DNA from: Methylobacterium sp. E-005
GTDB lineage: Bacteria; Pseudomonadota; Alphaproteobacteria; Rhizobiales; Beijerinckiaceae
Direction: 5' to 3'
DNA length: 64,000 nt
NCBI RefSeq assembly: GCF_022829725.1
Contig: NZ_JAKSYG010000240.1
Location: forward strand, 158,181 to 222,180
Position numbers and translations under genes: made by a program
The notes under the pieces: generated by a model
Database searches by the model: none
What the model was told of the DNA's origin: nothing
Seen by the model: only the letters and a program-made list of their open reading frames with translations
Shown here: piece after piece, positions 8,492-17,414 of the stretch
How positions within the stretch are numbered: position 1 is the first letter of the stretch
Layout: each line of letters starts with the position of its first letter

Positions 8492-9196
8492 TCAGGCGGC
8501 CGGGACCTGCCCGGCCACCACCGTGCCGAGGGTCCCGAGCAGGGAGGACCGGGCCCGGCTCACCCGGCTCTTGACCGTGCCGACCTGGCAGCCGAGCTTG
8601 CTCGCCGCCTCCTCGTAGGTGTGGCCCTCGGCGCCGACCAGCAGCAGCGCCTGCCGCTGCGCCGCCGGCAGGCCTTCGAGGCGCGCCCATACGACCTTGA
8701 GGGTGCTGGCATCCTCCTGATCGGCGAGGCTCGTCATCTGGCCCGCATGGGTCCCGTCGACATCCTCGATCTCGCGGCGGGTCTTGCGCAGCTCCGAATA
8801 GAACTGGTTGCGCAGGATCGTGAACAGCCACGCCGTGAAGTTCGTGCCGGGACGGAACCGCTCCTGGTTGGCCCAGGCCTTGACGAAGGTCTCCTGAACG
8901 AGGTCGTCGGCGCGGGTGACGTCCCCCACCAGCGACAGCGCGAAGGTGCGCAGGGCCGGCAGCGCCTTGATGATGTCGCCGCGGAAGTCGAACGGCACGG
9001 TCTGGCCATGGGCGGCAACCGCGATCTCGAACCGCGCGACCAGATCGTTCAGTTGCGTCGGTAGCGGCTCCTGCTCGACGAGCTTGAAGTAGTCGCGGAT
9101 GGGCAGAGCGAGGTGCTGGCCGATGGCCGTGGCGTAGCCTTTGGCCGTCCGGTTGCCCTCGGCCTCGGTCCGAGGCTTCGCGGCGTCTTCGATCAT
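8492..9196 (-). CDS. EcfG-type (ECF15-like) sigma factor with NepR-like N-terminal segment
   Basis: The protein has 234 residues from ATG at 9196, with AGGA upstream; an in-frame extension to 9274 exists but is less likely. Residues 74-145 form sigma region 2 (LRTFALSLVGDVTRADDL, then FTAWLFTILRNQF). Residues 175-230 form region 4 (LPAAQRQALLLVGAEGHTYEEAA, then GTVKSRVSRAR). Both closely match EcfG, the general-stress sigma of alphaproteobacteria. Residues 24-57 (IGQHL ... EQEPLPTQLNDLVARF) resemble the core of NepR, the anti-sigma factor of EcfG. EcfG proteins are normally about 180 residues and lack this part. No phyR or nepR gene is adjacent. It is convergent with the amidase gene. The sigma call is firm and the NepR resemblance is my reading. 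Confidence 0.85.
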   Translation of the reverse strand: MIEDAAKPRTEAEGNRTAKGYATAIGQHLALPIRDYFKLVEQEPLPTQLNDLVARFEIAVAAHGQTVPFDFRGDIIKALPALRTFALSLVGDVTRADDLVQETFVKAWANQERFRPGTNFTAWLFTILRNQFYSELRKTRREIEDVDGTHAGQMTSLADQEDASTLKVVWARLEGLPAAQRQALLLVGAEGHTYEEAASKLGCQVGTVKSRVSRARSSLLGTLGTVVAGQVPAA

Positions 9197-9399
9197 GAAC
9201 GTGTCCTGATCTCGAAACTTGTATACTGGAACTGCTCTAACGTCCGTACCGGTGCAAATATGAACCGATACCAAACGCTCCCAGCGGAATTGGGAGACAG
9301 GGGCAACGTGGTCATAACGGCCGAGGTTAATCCATCCGACCTTCGGGGCTGGAAGGGACCTGTCCGGCGGTGCAGACTGCGCATCGTGAGGAGAGCGCG

Positions 9400-10062
9400 A
9401 TGAGCCACGACCACGCGGAGCACGACCACGCGCACCACGATCATGTGCATCACGGCAGCGAACTCTCGCCGGTCGAGGCGCGGGTGCGGGCGCTGGAATC
9501 GCTGCTGACCGAGAAGGGCTATGTCGATCCCGCCGCCCTCGACGCGCTGGTCGAACTCTACGAGACCAAGGTCGGCCCGCATCTGGGCGCCCGGGTGGTG
9601 GCCCGGGCCTGGGTCGATCCGGTGTTCCGATCGCGGCTGCTGACGGACGCCACGCCGGCGATCGCCGAGCTCGGGATCGGCGGCCGCGGCGGCGAGCACA
9701 TGGTTGTGGTCGAGAACACCCCGGAGACGCACAACCTCGTCGTCTGCACCCTGTGCTCCTGCTATCCCTGGCCGGTGCTCGGCCTGCCGCCGGTCTGGTA
9801 CAAGGCGCCGCCCTACCGGGCCCGGGCGGTGATCGACCCGCGCGGCGTGCTCGCCGAGTTCGGTGTGACCCTCCCGGAGACCACCCGCATCACGGTGTGG
9901 GATTCGACCGCCGAGACCCGCTACATGGTCCTGCCGATGCGCCCCGCGGGCACCGAGGGCTTCTCCGAAGAGGCTTTGGCCCCCCTCGTCACGCGCGATT
10001 CCATGATCGGCACCGGGCTTGCCACGGCGCTGCCGATCGAACCCGCGGAGATGCCGGTATGA
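9400..10062 (+). CDS. nthA: Nitrile hydratase subunit alpha, cobalt type
   Basis: The protein has 220 residues from ATG at 9400, eight bases after GAGGAG. It is the metal-bearing subunit that hydrates nitriles to amides. The active-site motif VCTLCSC (Cys116, Cys119, Cys121) is the cobalt version; iron enzymes have VCSLCSC. LGLPPVWYKAPPYRARAV is also typical. The N-terminus is unusually rich in His and Asp (HDHAEHDHAHHDH, residues 3-15), a likely metal-binding tail. The beta gene overlaps its stop codon. Thiocyanate hydrolase gamma subunit is a related alternative, but the separate full-length beta gene favours nitrile hydratase. Confidence 0.92.
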   Translation: MSHDHAEHDHAHHDHVHHGSELSPVEARVRALESLLTEKGYVDPAALDALVELYETKVGPHLGARVVARAWVDPVFRSRLLTDATPAIAELGIGGRGGEHMVVVENTPETHNLVVCTLCSCYPWPVLGLPPVWYKAPPYRARAVIDPRGVLAEFGVTLPETTRITVWDSTAETRYMVLPMRPAGTEGFSEEALAPLVTRDSMIGTGLATALPIEPAEMPV

Positions 10063-10718
10063 ACGGGGCCCAGGATCTCGGCGGCGCGCACGGCTTCGGG
10101 CCGGTGGCGCCGGAGCCGGACGAGCCGGTGTTCCACGCCGCCTGGGAACGGCGCGTCTTCGCGATGGCGCTCGCCATGGGCTATACCGGCGCCTGGAACC
10201 TCGACGGCAGCCGCGCCGCCCGCGAGTCGCTGCCGCCGTCGGAGTATCTCGCGTCGAGCTATTACGCGATCTGGCTCAAGGCTCTGGAGAAACAGGTCGC
10301 CGCCACCGGGCTGGCGACGCCCGCCGAGATGGAGGCCGGCCGGGCCATGGAGCCGGCCAAGCCGGTGGGGCGGATCCTGGCTCGCGAAGGCCTGGAGGAG
10401 CGCTTCCGGGCCGGCTTCCCGAGCAGCCGCGCGACCGACGCCCCGGCCCGCTTCGCGCTCGGCGATGCGGTCCTGGCCCGCAACATCCACCCGACCACCC
10501 ACACGCGGCTGCCGCGCTACGTCCGCGGCAAGCGCGGACGGATCGTGCGGGTCGACGGGGCTTTCGTGTTTCCCGACACCAACGCCTATCAGGCGGGCGA
10601 GAACCCGGTCTGGCTCTACACGGTCGCGTTCACCGCGCAGGAATTGTGGGGCGAGAGCGGCGATCCCGGCGGGACCGTCACGGTGGCGGCCTTCGAACCC
10701 TATCTGGAGCCTGCGTGA
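10059..10718 (+). CDS. nthB: Nitrile hydratase subunit beta
   Basis: The protein has 219 residues. Its ATG overlaps the alpha stop codon (ATGA at 10059-10062), indicating coupled translation for a 1:1 complex. The N-terminal helical part contains GPVAPEPDEPVFHAAWERRVFA, and WNLDGSRAARESLPPSEYLASSYY is the family signature. The C-terminal SH3-like barrel carries FALGDAVLARNIHPTTHTRLPRYVRGKRG and ends with the typical LWGE ... VTVAAFEPYLE. The subunit forms the heterodimer interface and part of the active-site channel. All conserved segments are intact. Confidence 0.93.
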   Translation: MNGAQDLGGAHGFGPVAPEPDEPVFHAAWERRVFAMALAMGYTGAWNLDGSRAARESLPPSEYLASSYYAIWLKALEKQVAATGLATPAEMEAGRAMEPAKPVGRILAREGLEERFRAGFPSSRATDAPARFALGDAVLARNIHPTTHTRLPRYVRGKRGRIVRVDGAFVFPDTNAYQAGENPVWLYTVAFTAQELWGESGDPGGTVTVAAFEPYLEPA

Positions 10719-11038
10719 CCCAGCCGTCGCCGAGCCCGTTCGCGGCCCCGTGGGAGGCCCAGGTCTTCGCCCTGGTGGTGAGCCTGCGTGAGGCCGGGCT
10801 GTTCACGTGGTCGGAATGGGCGGAGCGCCTCGGCCAGGGGATCCGCCCGGCGGATGCCCCCGAGCGCGCCGCCGATTACGGCGCATGGCTCGCCACCCTG
10901 GAGGGGATTTTGGCCGAACGCGGCGTGGCCGGAGCCGACAGCGTCGCGGCGCGCACGGAGGCGTTCCAGCGGGCTGCCGCGGCGACGCCGCACGGCGAGC
11001 CGATCCGCCTCGAGAACGACCCGCTCTACCGGCCCTGA
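10715..11038 (+). CDS. Nitrile hydratase accessory/activator protein
   Basis: The 107-residue protein starts at GTG 10715, which overlaps the beta stop codon as GTGA. The sequence SPFAAPWEAQVFALVVSLREAGLFTWSEWAERLG resembles the N-terminal helical part of nitrile hydratase beta, as expected for the small activator (P14K/NhlE type). That protein escorts cobalt-loaded alpha subunit into the mature enzyme. It ends with LENDPLYRP. The three genes form one tightly coupled operon, and no cobalt transporter is adjacent. Its 3' end overlaps the end of the convergent MBL hydrolase gene by 13 bases. Confidence 0.85.
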   Translation: MTQPSPSPFAAPWEAQVFALVVSLREAGLFTWSEWAERLGQGIRPADAPERAADYGAWLATLEGILAERGVAGADSVAARTEAFQRAAAATPHGEPIRLENDPLYRP

Positions 11039-11901
11039 ACCCGCAGGCTCTCGAGCGGCACCGGGGCGGCGTGCGCGCGCCCGGCCATCAGCTGATCGAG
11101 GAGCGCCAGCACCTCCGGCCGCCCGCAATTGGCGGCCGGCTCGAACGGCGTCCAGGTCTGCACGAAATCGAGGCGCTCGAACACGTCCCGGTAGCGGCGC
11201 AACTCGCTCGGGGTGAGCGGCACGCCGCGCACGAAGGCCTTGTGGGCCGAGATCGTGGTGGCGCGGCGGACATCCGCCGGGTCGAGCTCGAATTTCAGCG
11301 CGTCACCGCAGAAGCAGATTTTCCGCGCCCGGTCGTACAGAACCGTGTGGCCGTCGAAATGGCCCGCCGTGCGGTGCAGCTCCAGGCCCGGCAGCGGCTC
11401 CAAGAAATCGTCGTAGGGCCAGCTCACCTGCAGCGCCGCGCTCCACGTGAAGTCGGCCGCGGGCAGGCAGAGCTCCGGGTCGAACCGATCCTGCAGCTGC
11501 GTCAGCGCCCCGTAGGAATGGGGATGCGAGGCCGAGAGCACCGTCATCCCGCCGAGCCGTTCGATCTGATCGAGGGCGGCCTCGCTGAAGACCGGGCAGG
11601 CCTCGAACCCCATGTTCCCGTGCCCAGTCTGGATCAGGTAGCCGGACGGCCCGATGCCCGAGACCGGCTCGTTCCAGAACCGCCAGACGCCCGGCTCCAG
11701 CTCCTGCCAGTGACACGGGAAGGCGTCCTGCGCCTCCCGGGTGGTGCGGAAGCGCCAGCCGTCCTGCGGCACGACGTGACGGGCGTCGAGGCACATGGGA
11801 CAAGCGGCCGGCGCCTCGAAATGGCGCTGCCAGAACCCGCAATTGTCGCAGGTATAGGCGGGCAGCTTCAGGGCGCCCGCGAAGGGCAGATAGCCGGGCA
11901 T
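11026..11901 (-). CDS. MBL-fold hydrolase with N-terminal zinc ribbon
   Basis: The protein has 291 residues from ATG at 11901. Residues 18-37 form a four-cysteine zinc ribbon (CDNC ... CPMC), an uncommon addition to a metallo-beta-lactamase fold. The fold itself shows ASHPHSYGAL in place of the usual HxHxDH, then TAGHFDGHTVL and CFCGDALKFE, so metal ligands are partly altered (HPHSYG). Hydrolytic activity is therefore uncertain. WRFRTTREAQDAFP and RFWNEPVSGIGPSGYLIQT are distinctive. Its 3' end overlaps the nitrile hydratase operon convergently; whether it is functionally linked is unknown. Similar proteins are usually annotated only as MBL hydrolases. Confidence 0.78.
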   Translation of the reverse strand: MPGYLPFAGALKLPAYTCDNCGFWQRHFEAPAACPMCLDARHVVPQDGWRFRTTREAQDAFPCHWQELEPGVWRFWNEPVSGIGPSGYLIQTGHGNMGFEACPVFSEAALDQIERLGGMTVLSASHPHSYGALTQLQDRFDPELCLPAADFTWSAALQVSWPYDDFLEPLPGLELHRTAGHFDGHTVLYDRARKICFCGDALKFELDPADVRRATTISAHKAFVRGVPLTPSELRRYRDVFERLDFVQTWTPFEPAANCGRPEVLALLDQLMAGRAHAAPVPLESLRVQGR

Positions 11902-11956
11902 TTCTTCGGACCTTCTTCGGGGCGGCTGTAGCAGGCTGTGCGATCGGGCGCAGCCG

Positions 11957-12967
11957 TCAAGTCCGATGAGGCAGCCGGCGCGCGGAGCGGGCGGCATGGA
12001 CGGTGCCGGCGAGGCCGATCAGCGCGAGCCCCGCGAGACCGCCGACCACGAGATCCCGGGTACGGCTCGTGACGAACTCGGCCCGGCTCGCCTTGGTCCG
12101 CCCGGAGAACCGGCCGTCGATCCCGACGGGGCCGGGTACGGGCTCGAACAGGTTCCCCTTCATCTCGGGAATGGTCTCGTCGGAGAGCTGGGCCGACCAC
12201 ATGGAGGCGGCCTTGCGGTCGGCGAGGGCCGGCGCCAGAGCCTGCGCGGCCGCCATCATCATCGACGAGCGCCCGACCCAGACCTCCCGGCGCGGGTTCT
12301 CGACGGCGTACACGATCGCCTCGGCGCAGAGCTGCGGATCGAAGACCGGGTCCGGGGCGTATTGCCGGTGCCCGGTCCGGTTGCGCGCCCAGTTGAACTG
12401 GGGGGTGTTGACCGCCGGAAGGTAGATCACGCTGAGGCTGACATTGACGCGGTCGTGCAGCAATTCGCAGCGCAGGGCGTCGGTGAAGCCCGAGACCGCG
12501 AACTTCGCCGCGCAGTAGGGCGCCTGCAGCGGGGCGGCCCGGACCGCAAGGCCGGACGAGACCTGGATGATCGCGCCCCGGTTGCGCCGCTTCATGAAGC
12601 GCAGCGCCGCCAGCGTCCCGTAGACCTGGCTCAGATACGTGGTCTCGGTGACCCGCCGGTACTCGTCCGGGGTGATCTGGTCGGCCGGGTTCACCACGGT
12701 CGACATGGCGTTGTTCACCCAGGCGCGGATCGGGCCGAGCTCCCGTTCCACGCGCTCGGCGGCGGCATCGACCGCCTTCGGGTCGGCGACGTCGGCGCTG
12801 ATCGCCAGCACCGGCTGGCCATAGGCCGACAGCGCCCGCTCGGTGGCTGAGAGACGGTTCTGATCGCGCGCAATCACCGCCACCGACCATCCGCGCTCGG
12901 CCAGCGCGTGCGCCGTCGCCAGCCCGATACCGGCCGTACCGCCGGTCACGACCGCAACCCGAGCCAT
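11957..12967 (-). CDS. SDR family oxidoreductase with C-terminal membrane segment
   Basis: The protein has 336 residues from ATG at 12967, with GAGG five bases upstream. It is a classical NAD(P)-dependent short-chain dehydrogenase. TGGTAGIG is the glycine-rich nucleotide loop, NNAMS is the structural motif, Ser in VSSG and Tyr/Lys in YCAAK are catalytic. The family core ends near residue 250. The tail has a hydrophobic stretch (VVGGLAGLALIGLAGTVHAA, about residues 305-324) followed by basic residues, so it is probably anchored in the inner membrane. A relaxed EcfG-like promoter (GGAAA-N16-CGTT, 13046-13070) lies about 80 bases upstream. The substrate is unknown. Confidence 0.85.
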   Translation of the reverse strand: MARVAVVTGGTAGIGLATAHALAERGWSVAVIARDQNRLSATERALSAYGQPVLAISADVADPKAVDAAAERVERELGPIRAWVNNAMSTVVNPADQITPDEYRRVTETTYLSQVYGTLAALRFMKRRNRGAIIQVSSGLAVRAAPLQAPYCAAKFAVSGFTDALRCELLHDRVNVSLSVIYLPAVNTPQFNWARNRTGHRQYAPDPVFDPQLCAEAIVYAVENPRREVWVGRSSMMMAAAQALAPALADRKAASMWSAQLSDETIPEMKGNLFEPVPGPVGIDGRFSGRTKASRAEFVTSRTRDLVVGGLAGLALIGLAGTVHAARSARRLPHRT

Positions 12968-13151
12968 ATGCACCTCACACCGTCGCCAAAGATCCGAACG
13001 GCAACCCGGGTCGCGGCGGTCGGTTGCGATGCGGCATCGGGCCGGAACGTCACGGGGGGTATCGATTTCCCTGTCCCGCGACGCAACGACCGAGTCCGGC
13101 GACTGTTAACTCCGTAGGCTGCGTCATGCCGAACCACCGAGGGTCGAAGTC

Positions 13152-13409
13152 ATGCGCTCCGGACGACATTTCTCCCTGCCGATCGATCCCTGGCCCCAGG
13201 CCTCGCTCGCCGAGCGCACGGCGGTCGGGATGGTGCTGACCTTCCTGCTGCTCGTGCCGGCCTGCGCAGCCGGTGCTGTGCTGTTCGTGATCTCGATGAT
13301 CGCGACGCACATCTACTGGTCCTACGACCTCGGTGCCTCGCTGCGCGGCTTCATGGTCCGGCACGCCCGCATCCCGGGCCGCCGCGGCCGGGTCGTTCGG
13401 AAGGTCTGA
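13152..13409 (+). CDS. Small hypothetical membrane protein
   Basis: This 85-residue protein is not recognised. It has a short N-terminal cytoplasmic stretch, one or two hydrophobic helices between about residues 24 and 55 (VGMVLTFLLLVPACAAGAVL), and a strongly basic C-terminus rich in Arg. The layout suggests an inner-membrane protein with positive-inside topology. It is transcribed divergently from the SDR gene and precedes the acyltransferase by 143 bases, so it probably has its own promoter. Codon use matches its neighbours, which supports it as a real gene. Confidence 0.6.
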   Translation: MRSGRHFSLPIDPWPQASLAERTAVGMVLTFLLLVPACAAGAVLFVISMIATHIYWSYDLGASLRGFMVRHARIPGRRGRVVRKV

Positions 13410-13552
13410 GACCCGGCCTTTTTCCGGCGCCGCAACGGCGCGGGCCCACATGGCGAGCGATCCGCGCGGCCTTGATCGCTGTGCGTTGGGCACGTTCCGA
13501 TTTGACCTGACCGTATCGGGTAGGCCAGTCAGGTCCGGAACGAGAGATCGCC

Positions 13553-16500
13553 ATGTTCCGTACCCTGATGACAGCGCGGCGCTTCGCGCCGCTGTTCTGG
13601 TGCCAATTCTTCTCGGCGTTCAACGACAATTTCCTGAAGAACGCGCTGGCCTTCCTGATCCTGTTCGGGATCGGCGGTGAGGCGGACGCCCATGCCGGAG
13701 TCCTGGTGACGCTGGCGAGCGCCGTGTTCATCGGGCCGTTCTTCATCCTGTCGGGCCTCGGCGGCCAATGGGCCGACCGGTACGACAAGGCCCTGATGGC
13801 GCGGCGGCTGAAGTTCGCCGAGATCTTCGCGGCCGGCACCGCGGTGCTCGGCTTCCTGCTGCAATCCGTGCCGGTGCTGTTCGTCGCGCTCGGCCTGTTC
13901 GGGACGATCGCAGCCCTGTTCGGCCCGATCAAGTACGGCATCCTGCCGGATCACCTGAAGCGCGAGGAGCTGCCCGCCGGCAACGCCCTGGTGGAGGCGG
14001 CAACCTTCCTGGCGATCCTGCTCGGCACGATCGCGGCCGGGGCGGCCTCGGCGATGGGCGGATCCGGCCTCCTGTTCGGAGCCCTGGTGATGGGCTTCGC
14101 GATTCTATGCTGGCTCTCGGCCCGGATGATCCCGGCGACCGGGGAGGGGGCGCCGGACCTGCGGGTCGATCCCAACATCGCCCGCTCCACCGCGTCTCTC
14201 CTGCGCGACCTCTGGGCCGATACCCGCCTGTGGCGCGGCTCGCTGATCGTCAGCTGGTTCTGGCTGGTCGGCGTGGTGGTGCTCTCGCTCCTGCCGGTTC
14301 TGGTGCGCGGTGCCTTCAACGGCACCGAGACCGTGATCACGCTGCTGCTGGCGCTGTTCTCGATCGGCATCGCCCTGGGCTCGGGGCTGGCCTCCTGGCT
14401 CGCCAGCGGCCGGATCGTGCTGCTGCCGACGCCGGTCGGCGCCGTGCTGATGGGCCTGTTCGGCCTCGATCTCGCCTGGACGATCGGCCACCTGCCGGCG
14501 CCTCCGGCCGAGGCGATCGGCCCCTTCGAGGTCCTGGCGACCGGCCACGGCCTGCGCACCGCCCTCGACTTCCTGGGCCTCGCGGTCTCGGGCGGCCTCT
14601 ACATCGTCCCGTCCTTCGCGGCCGTGCAGGCCTGGGCCGAGAAGGCGATGCGGGCGCGGATCATCGGCGCCGTCAACGTCATGACGGCGGCCTTCATGGT
14701 GGCCGGGACCCTGGCGCTCGCGGCACTCCAGGGGGCGGGCCTCTCGATCGCCAGCCTCCTTGCGATCGTCGCCGTGCTGAACCTGATCGTCGGCGCCATC
14801 GTGTTCGCGACCCTGCCGACCAGCCCGTTCCGCGACGCCCTGTCGATCCTGTTCCGGGCCTTCTACCGGCTGGAGGTGCGGGGCTTCGACAACATCGCGG
14901 CGGCCGGGCCGAACGCCATCGTGGCCCTCAACCACGTCTCGTTCCTCGACGCGCCGCTGGCCCTGTCGCTCCTCGATCAGGAGCCGGTCTTCGCCGTCGA
15001 CAGCGGGATCGCGCAGCGCTGGTGGGTGCGGCCGTTCCTGCGCGTCACCAAGGCGATGCCGCTCGACCCGACGCGCCCGCTCGCGACGCGCACGCTGATC
15101 AACGCGGTCAAGGGCGGCGAGACCCTGATCATCTTCCCTGAGGGGCGGCTCACCGTCACCGGCAGCCTGATGAAGGTCTATGACGGCGCCGGGCTGATCG
15201 CCGACAAATCCGGCGCGATGGTTGTGCCCGTCAAGATCGACGGGCTGGAGCGCACGATCTTCTCGCGCCTGTCGCGCCGCCAGGTCAGCCGGACGTGGTG
15301 GCCGAAGGTGATCGTGACGGTGATGCCGCCGGTCCGCCTCACGGTGGACCCGGCTCTCAAAGGCAAGACGCGGCGGCAGGCGGCCGGCGCCGCCCTCTAC
15401 GGGATCATGTCGGACCTCGTGTTCCGCACCGCCGACATCGACCGGGGCCTGATGGCGGCCTTGATCGAAGCAGGCGACCTCCACGGCTGGCGCCGCAACG
15501 CCCTGGAGGATCCGGTCGGCGGTCGGCTGAGCTACGGCCGGCTCGTGATGGGCGCCAACATCCTGGGCCGCAAGCTCATGCCGCTCGCCCCCGTGGGCGG
15601 CCGGATCGGCGTGATGCTGCCGAACGCCAACGGTGCCGCGGTAACGCTGTTCGCGCTCGCCTCCGCGGGCCGGGTGCCGGCGATGATCAACTTCTCCGCC
15701 GGAGCGGCCAACGTCCTCTCGGCCTGTCGGGCCGCGGAGGTGAGCAGGGTTCTGACCTCGCGGGCCTTCATCGAGAAGGGCCGGCTCGGTCCGCTGATCG
15801 AAGCGATCCGCGGCTCGGTTGAACTGATCTATCTGGAGGACGTGCGGGCCGGCATCACGACCGGGGACAAGATCCGCGGATTCCTCAGCCCCCGCCGTCC
15901 GCTCGTGGCGCGCCGCGGCGAGGATCCGGGGGCGGTGCTGTTCACCTCAGGCAGCGAGGGCACGCCGAAGGGCGTGGTGCTGGCCAACCGCTGCATGCTC
16001 GCCAACGTGGCCCAGGTGGCGGCCCGGATCGACTTCGGGCCGATGGACAAGGTGTTCAACGTCCTGCCGGTGTTCCACGCCTTCGGCCTGACGGCCGGGC
16101 TGGTCCTGCCCCTGGTCTCGGGGGTGCCGGTCTACCTCTACCCGTCGCCGCTGCATTATCGGATCGTGCCGGAGTTGATCTACGGCTCGAACAGCACGGT
16201 CTTGTTCGGCACCGACACGTTCCTGACGGGCTATGCCCGCTCGGCCCATTCCTACGACCTGCGCTCGCTCCGCTACGTCGTGGCGGGCGCCGAGGCCGTG
16301 AAGGAGACCACCCGCAGGACCTGGGCGGAAAAGTTCGGCCTGCGCATCCTCGAAGGTTACGGGGTCACCGAGTGCGGGCCGGTGGTCGCACTCAACACGC
16401 CGATGTTCAACCGGTTCGGCACGGTCGGGCGGATCCTGCCGGGCATCGAGACGCGGCTGGAGCCGGTGCCGGGGATCGAGGAGGGCGGGCGCCTCTCCGT

Positions 16501-16966
16501 GAAGGGTCCCAACATCATGCTCGGCTACGTGCGCGCCGAGAAACCGGGGGTGCTCGAGCCGCCGCCGGGCGGCTGGCACGACACCGGCGACATCGTGGCG
16601 ATCGACGCGATGGGCTTCGTGACGATCAAGGGCCGGGCCAAGCGCTTCGCCAAGATCGCGGGCGAGATGGTGTCGCTCGCCGGCATCGAGGCGCTGGCGG
16701 CCGAACTCTGGCCCGACCGCCTGAGCGCGGTGGCGGCGGTGCCGGACCCGCGCAAGGGCGAGCGCCTGATCCTGTTCACGCAGGCGAAGGACGCGACGCG
16801 GTCCGCCTACCAGAGCTTCGCCAGGGGCCGCGGTGCATCCGACGTGGCGATTCCCGCGGAAGTGGTGGTGCTGGAGGGGATCCCGATGCTCGGCACGGGC
16901 AAGGTCGATCAGGTGGCCGTGACCAAACTGGCGCTGGAGCGGGCGAAGGAATCCGCCGCCGCTTGA
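13553..16966 (+). CDS. aas: Acyl-[ACP]:phospholipid O-acyltransferase fused to an LplT-like transporter
   Basis: The 1137-residue protein has three modules. Residues 1-410 are an MFS-type lysophospholipid flippase (LplT-like), with CQFFSAFNDNFLKN at the start. Residues 430-620 are a PlsC acyltransferase with NHVSFLD (the HX4D motif, about residue 459) and FPEGR (about 528). Residues 640-1137 are an AMP-forming acyl-ACP synthetase with the phosphate loop FTSGSEGTPKG (about 796) and GYGVTECGP. Together they import lysophospholipid and reacylate it, recycling membrane lipids. In E. coli LplT and Aas are separate proteins; the single-chain fusion is usual in alphaproteobacteria. No truncation is seen. 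Confidence 0.9.
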   Translation: MFRTLMTARRFAPLFWCQFFSAFNDNFLKNALAFLILFGIGGEADAHAGVLVTLASAVFIGPFFILSGLGGQWADRYDKALMARRLKFAEIFAAGTAVLGFLLQSVPVLFVALGLFGTIAALFGPIKYGILPDHLKREELPAGNALVEAATFLAILLGTIAAGAASAMGGSGLLFGALVMGFAILCWLSARMIPATGEGAPDLRVDPNIARSTASLLRDLWADTRLWRGSLIVSWFWLVGVVVLSLLPVLVRGAFNGTETVITLLLALFSIGIALGSGLASWLASGRIVLLPTPVGAVLMGLFGLDLAWTIGHLPAPPAEAIGPFEVLATGHGLRTALDFLGLAVSGGLYIVPSFAAVQAWAEKAMRARIIGAVNVMTAAFMVAGTLALAALQGAGLSIASLLAIVAVLNLIVGAIVFATLPTSPFRDALSILFRAFYRLEVRGFDNIAAAGPNAIVALNHVSFLDAPLALSLLDQEPVFAVDSGIAQRWWVRPFLRVTKAMPLDPTRPLATRTLINAVKGGETLIIFPEGRLTVTGSLMKVYDGAGLIADKSGAMVVPVKIDGLERTIFSRLSRRQVSRTWWPKVIVTVMPPVRLTVDPALKGKTRRQAAGAALYGIMSDLVFRTADIDRGLMAALIEAGDLHGWRRNALEDPVGGRLSYGRLVMGANILGRKLMPLAPVGGRIGVMLPNANGAAVTLFALASAGRVPAMINFSAGAANVLSACRAAEVSRVLTSRAFIEKGRLGPLIEAIRGSVELIYLEDVRAGITTGDKIRGFLSPRRPLVARRGEDPGAVLFTSGSEGTPKGVVLANRCMLANVAQVAARIDFGPMDKVFNVLPVFHAFGLTAGLVLPLVSGVPVYLYPSPLHYRIVPELIYGSNSTVLFGTDTFLTGYARSAHSYDLRSLRYVVAGAEAVKETTRRTWAEKFGLRILEGYGVTECGPVVALNTPMFNRFGTVGRILPGIETRLEPVPGIEEGGRLSVKGPNIMLGYVRAEKPGVLEPPPGGWHDTGDIVAIDAMGFVTIKGRAKRFAKIAGEMVSLAGIEALAAELWPDRLSAVAAVPDPRKGERLILFTQAKDATRSAYQSFARGRGASDVAIPAEVVVLEGIPMLGTGKVDQVAVTKLALERAKESAAA

Positions 16967-17120
16967 GGGCGCCACCACGGATCGCCCGCGACTCATCATC
17001 GAAACGGAGGATGCAACAACCCCTGGTATGCATTCGTATCACGAATACAGTCCCGATTCGGTCCGGTGGCGGGATCGGGCCGGGTGTCGTCGTCGCGGAT
17101 TGCATCGAGAGGGGCAGATC

Positions 17121-17333
17121 ATGTCCAAGGACAGGCACGTTCCGGCTTGGCTGGCGAGGCGGACGTATTTCAAGCGGCTCGGGCGCTGGGTGAAGCCCGG
17201 CAAGACGCACGGGAATGGTCCGGGGCCTGAAAGCGCGGCGGCGCTCGCGTCGAACGTGGTAGCGTTCCCGGTCCGGGCCGATCGGCTGGGCCGGCCGGAC
17301 TTCGCGGATCGGCGCAGCATCGGCATCGCGTAG
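17121..17333 (+). CDS. Small basic hypothetical protein
   Basis: The 70-residue protein starts at ATG 17121, with GAGAGGGG upstream. The sequence begins MSKDRHVPAWLARRTYFKRLGRWVKPGK and is rich in Arg, Lys and Pro, with no membrane segment and no recognised domain. It is flanked by the acyltransferase and pbpC in the same orientation, with separate upstream gaps. The good ribosome-binding site and consistent codon use support expression; function is unknown. Confidence 0.5.
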   Translation: MSKDRHVPAWLARRTYFKRLGRWVKPGKTHGNGPGPESAAALASNVVAFPVRADRLGRPDFADRRSIGIA

Positions 17334-17414
17334 CCGCGCACGCACGGTCTTGCCTGTGCCGAGGGAACCGGGAATCCTGTACGCCGGATCGCGTGCCCGG
17401 AGCCCGGAGGAGAC

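Noticed and set aside
9228..9260. GGAAC next to the EcfG-like gene as an autoregulatory promoter
   Set aside because: No CGTT occurs 16-17 bases downstream, and the orientation is opposite to the sigma gene.
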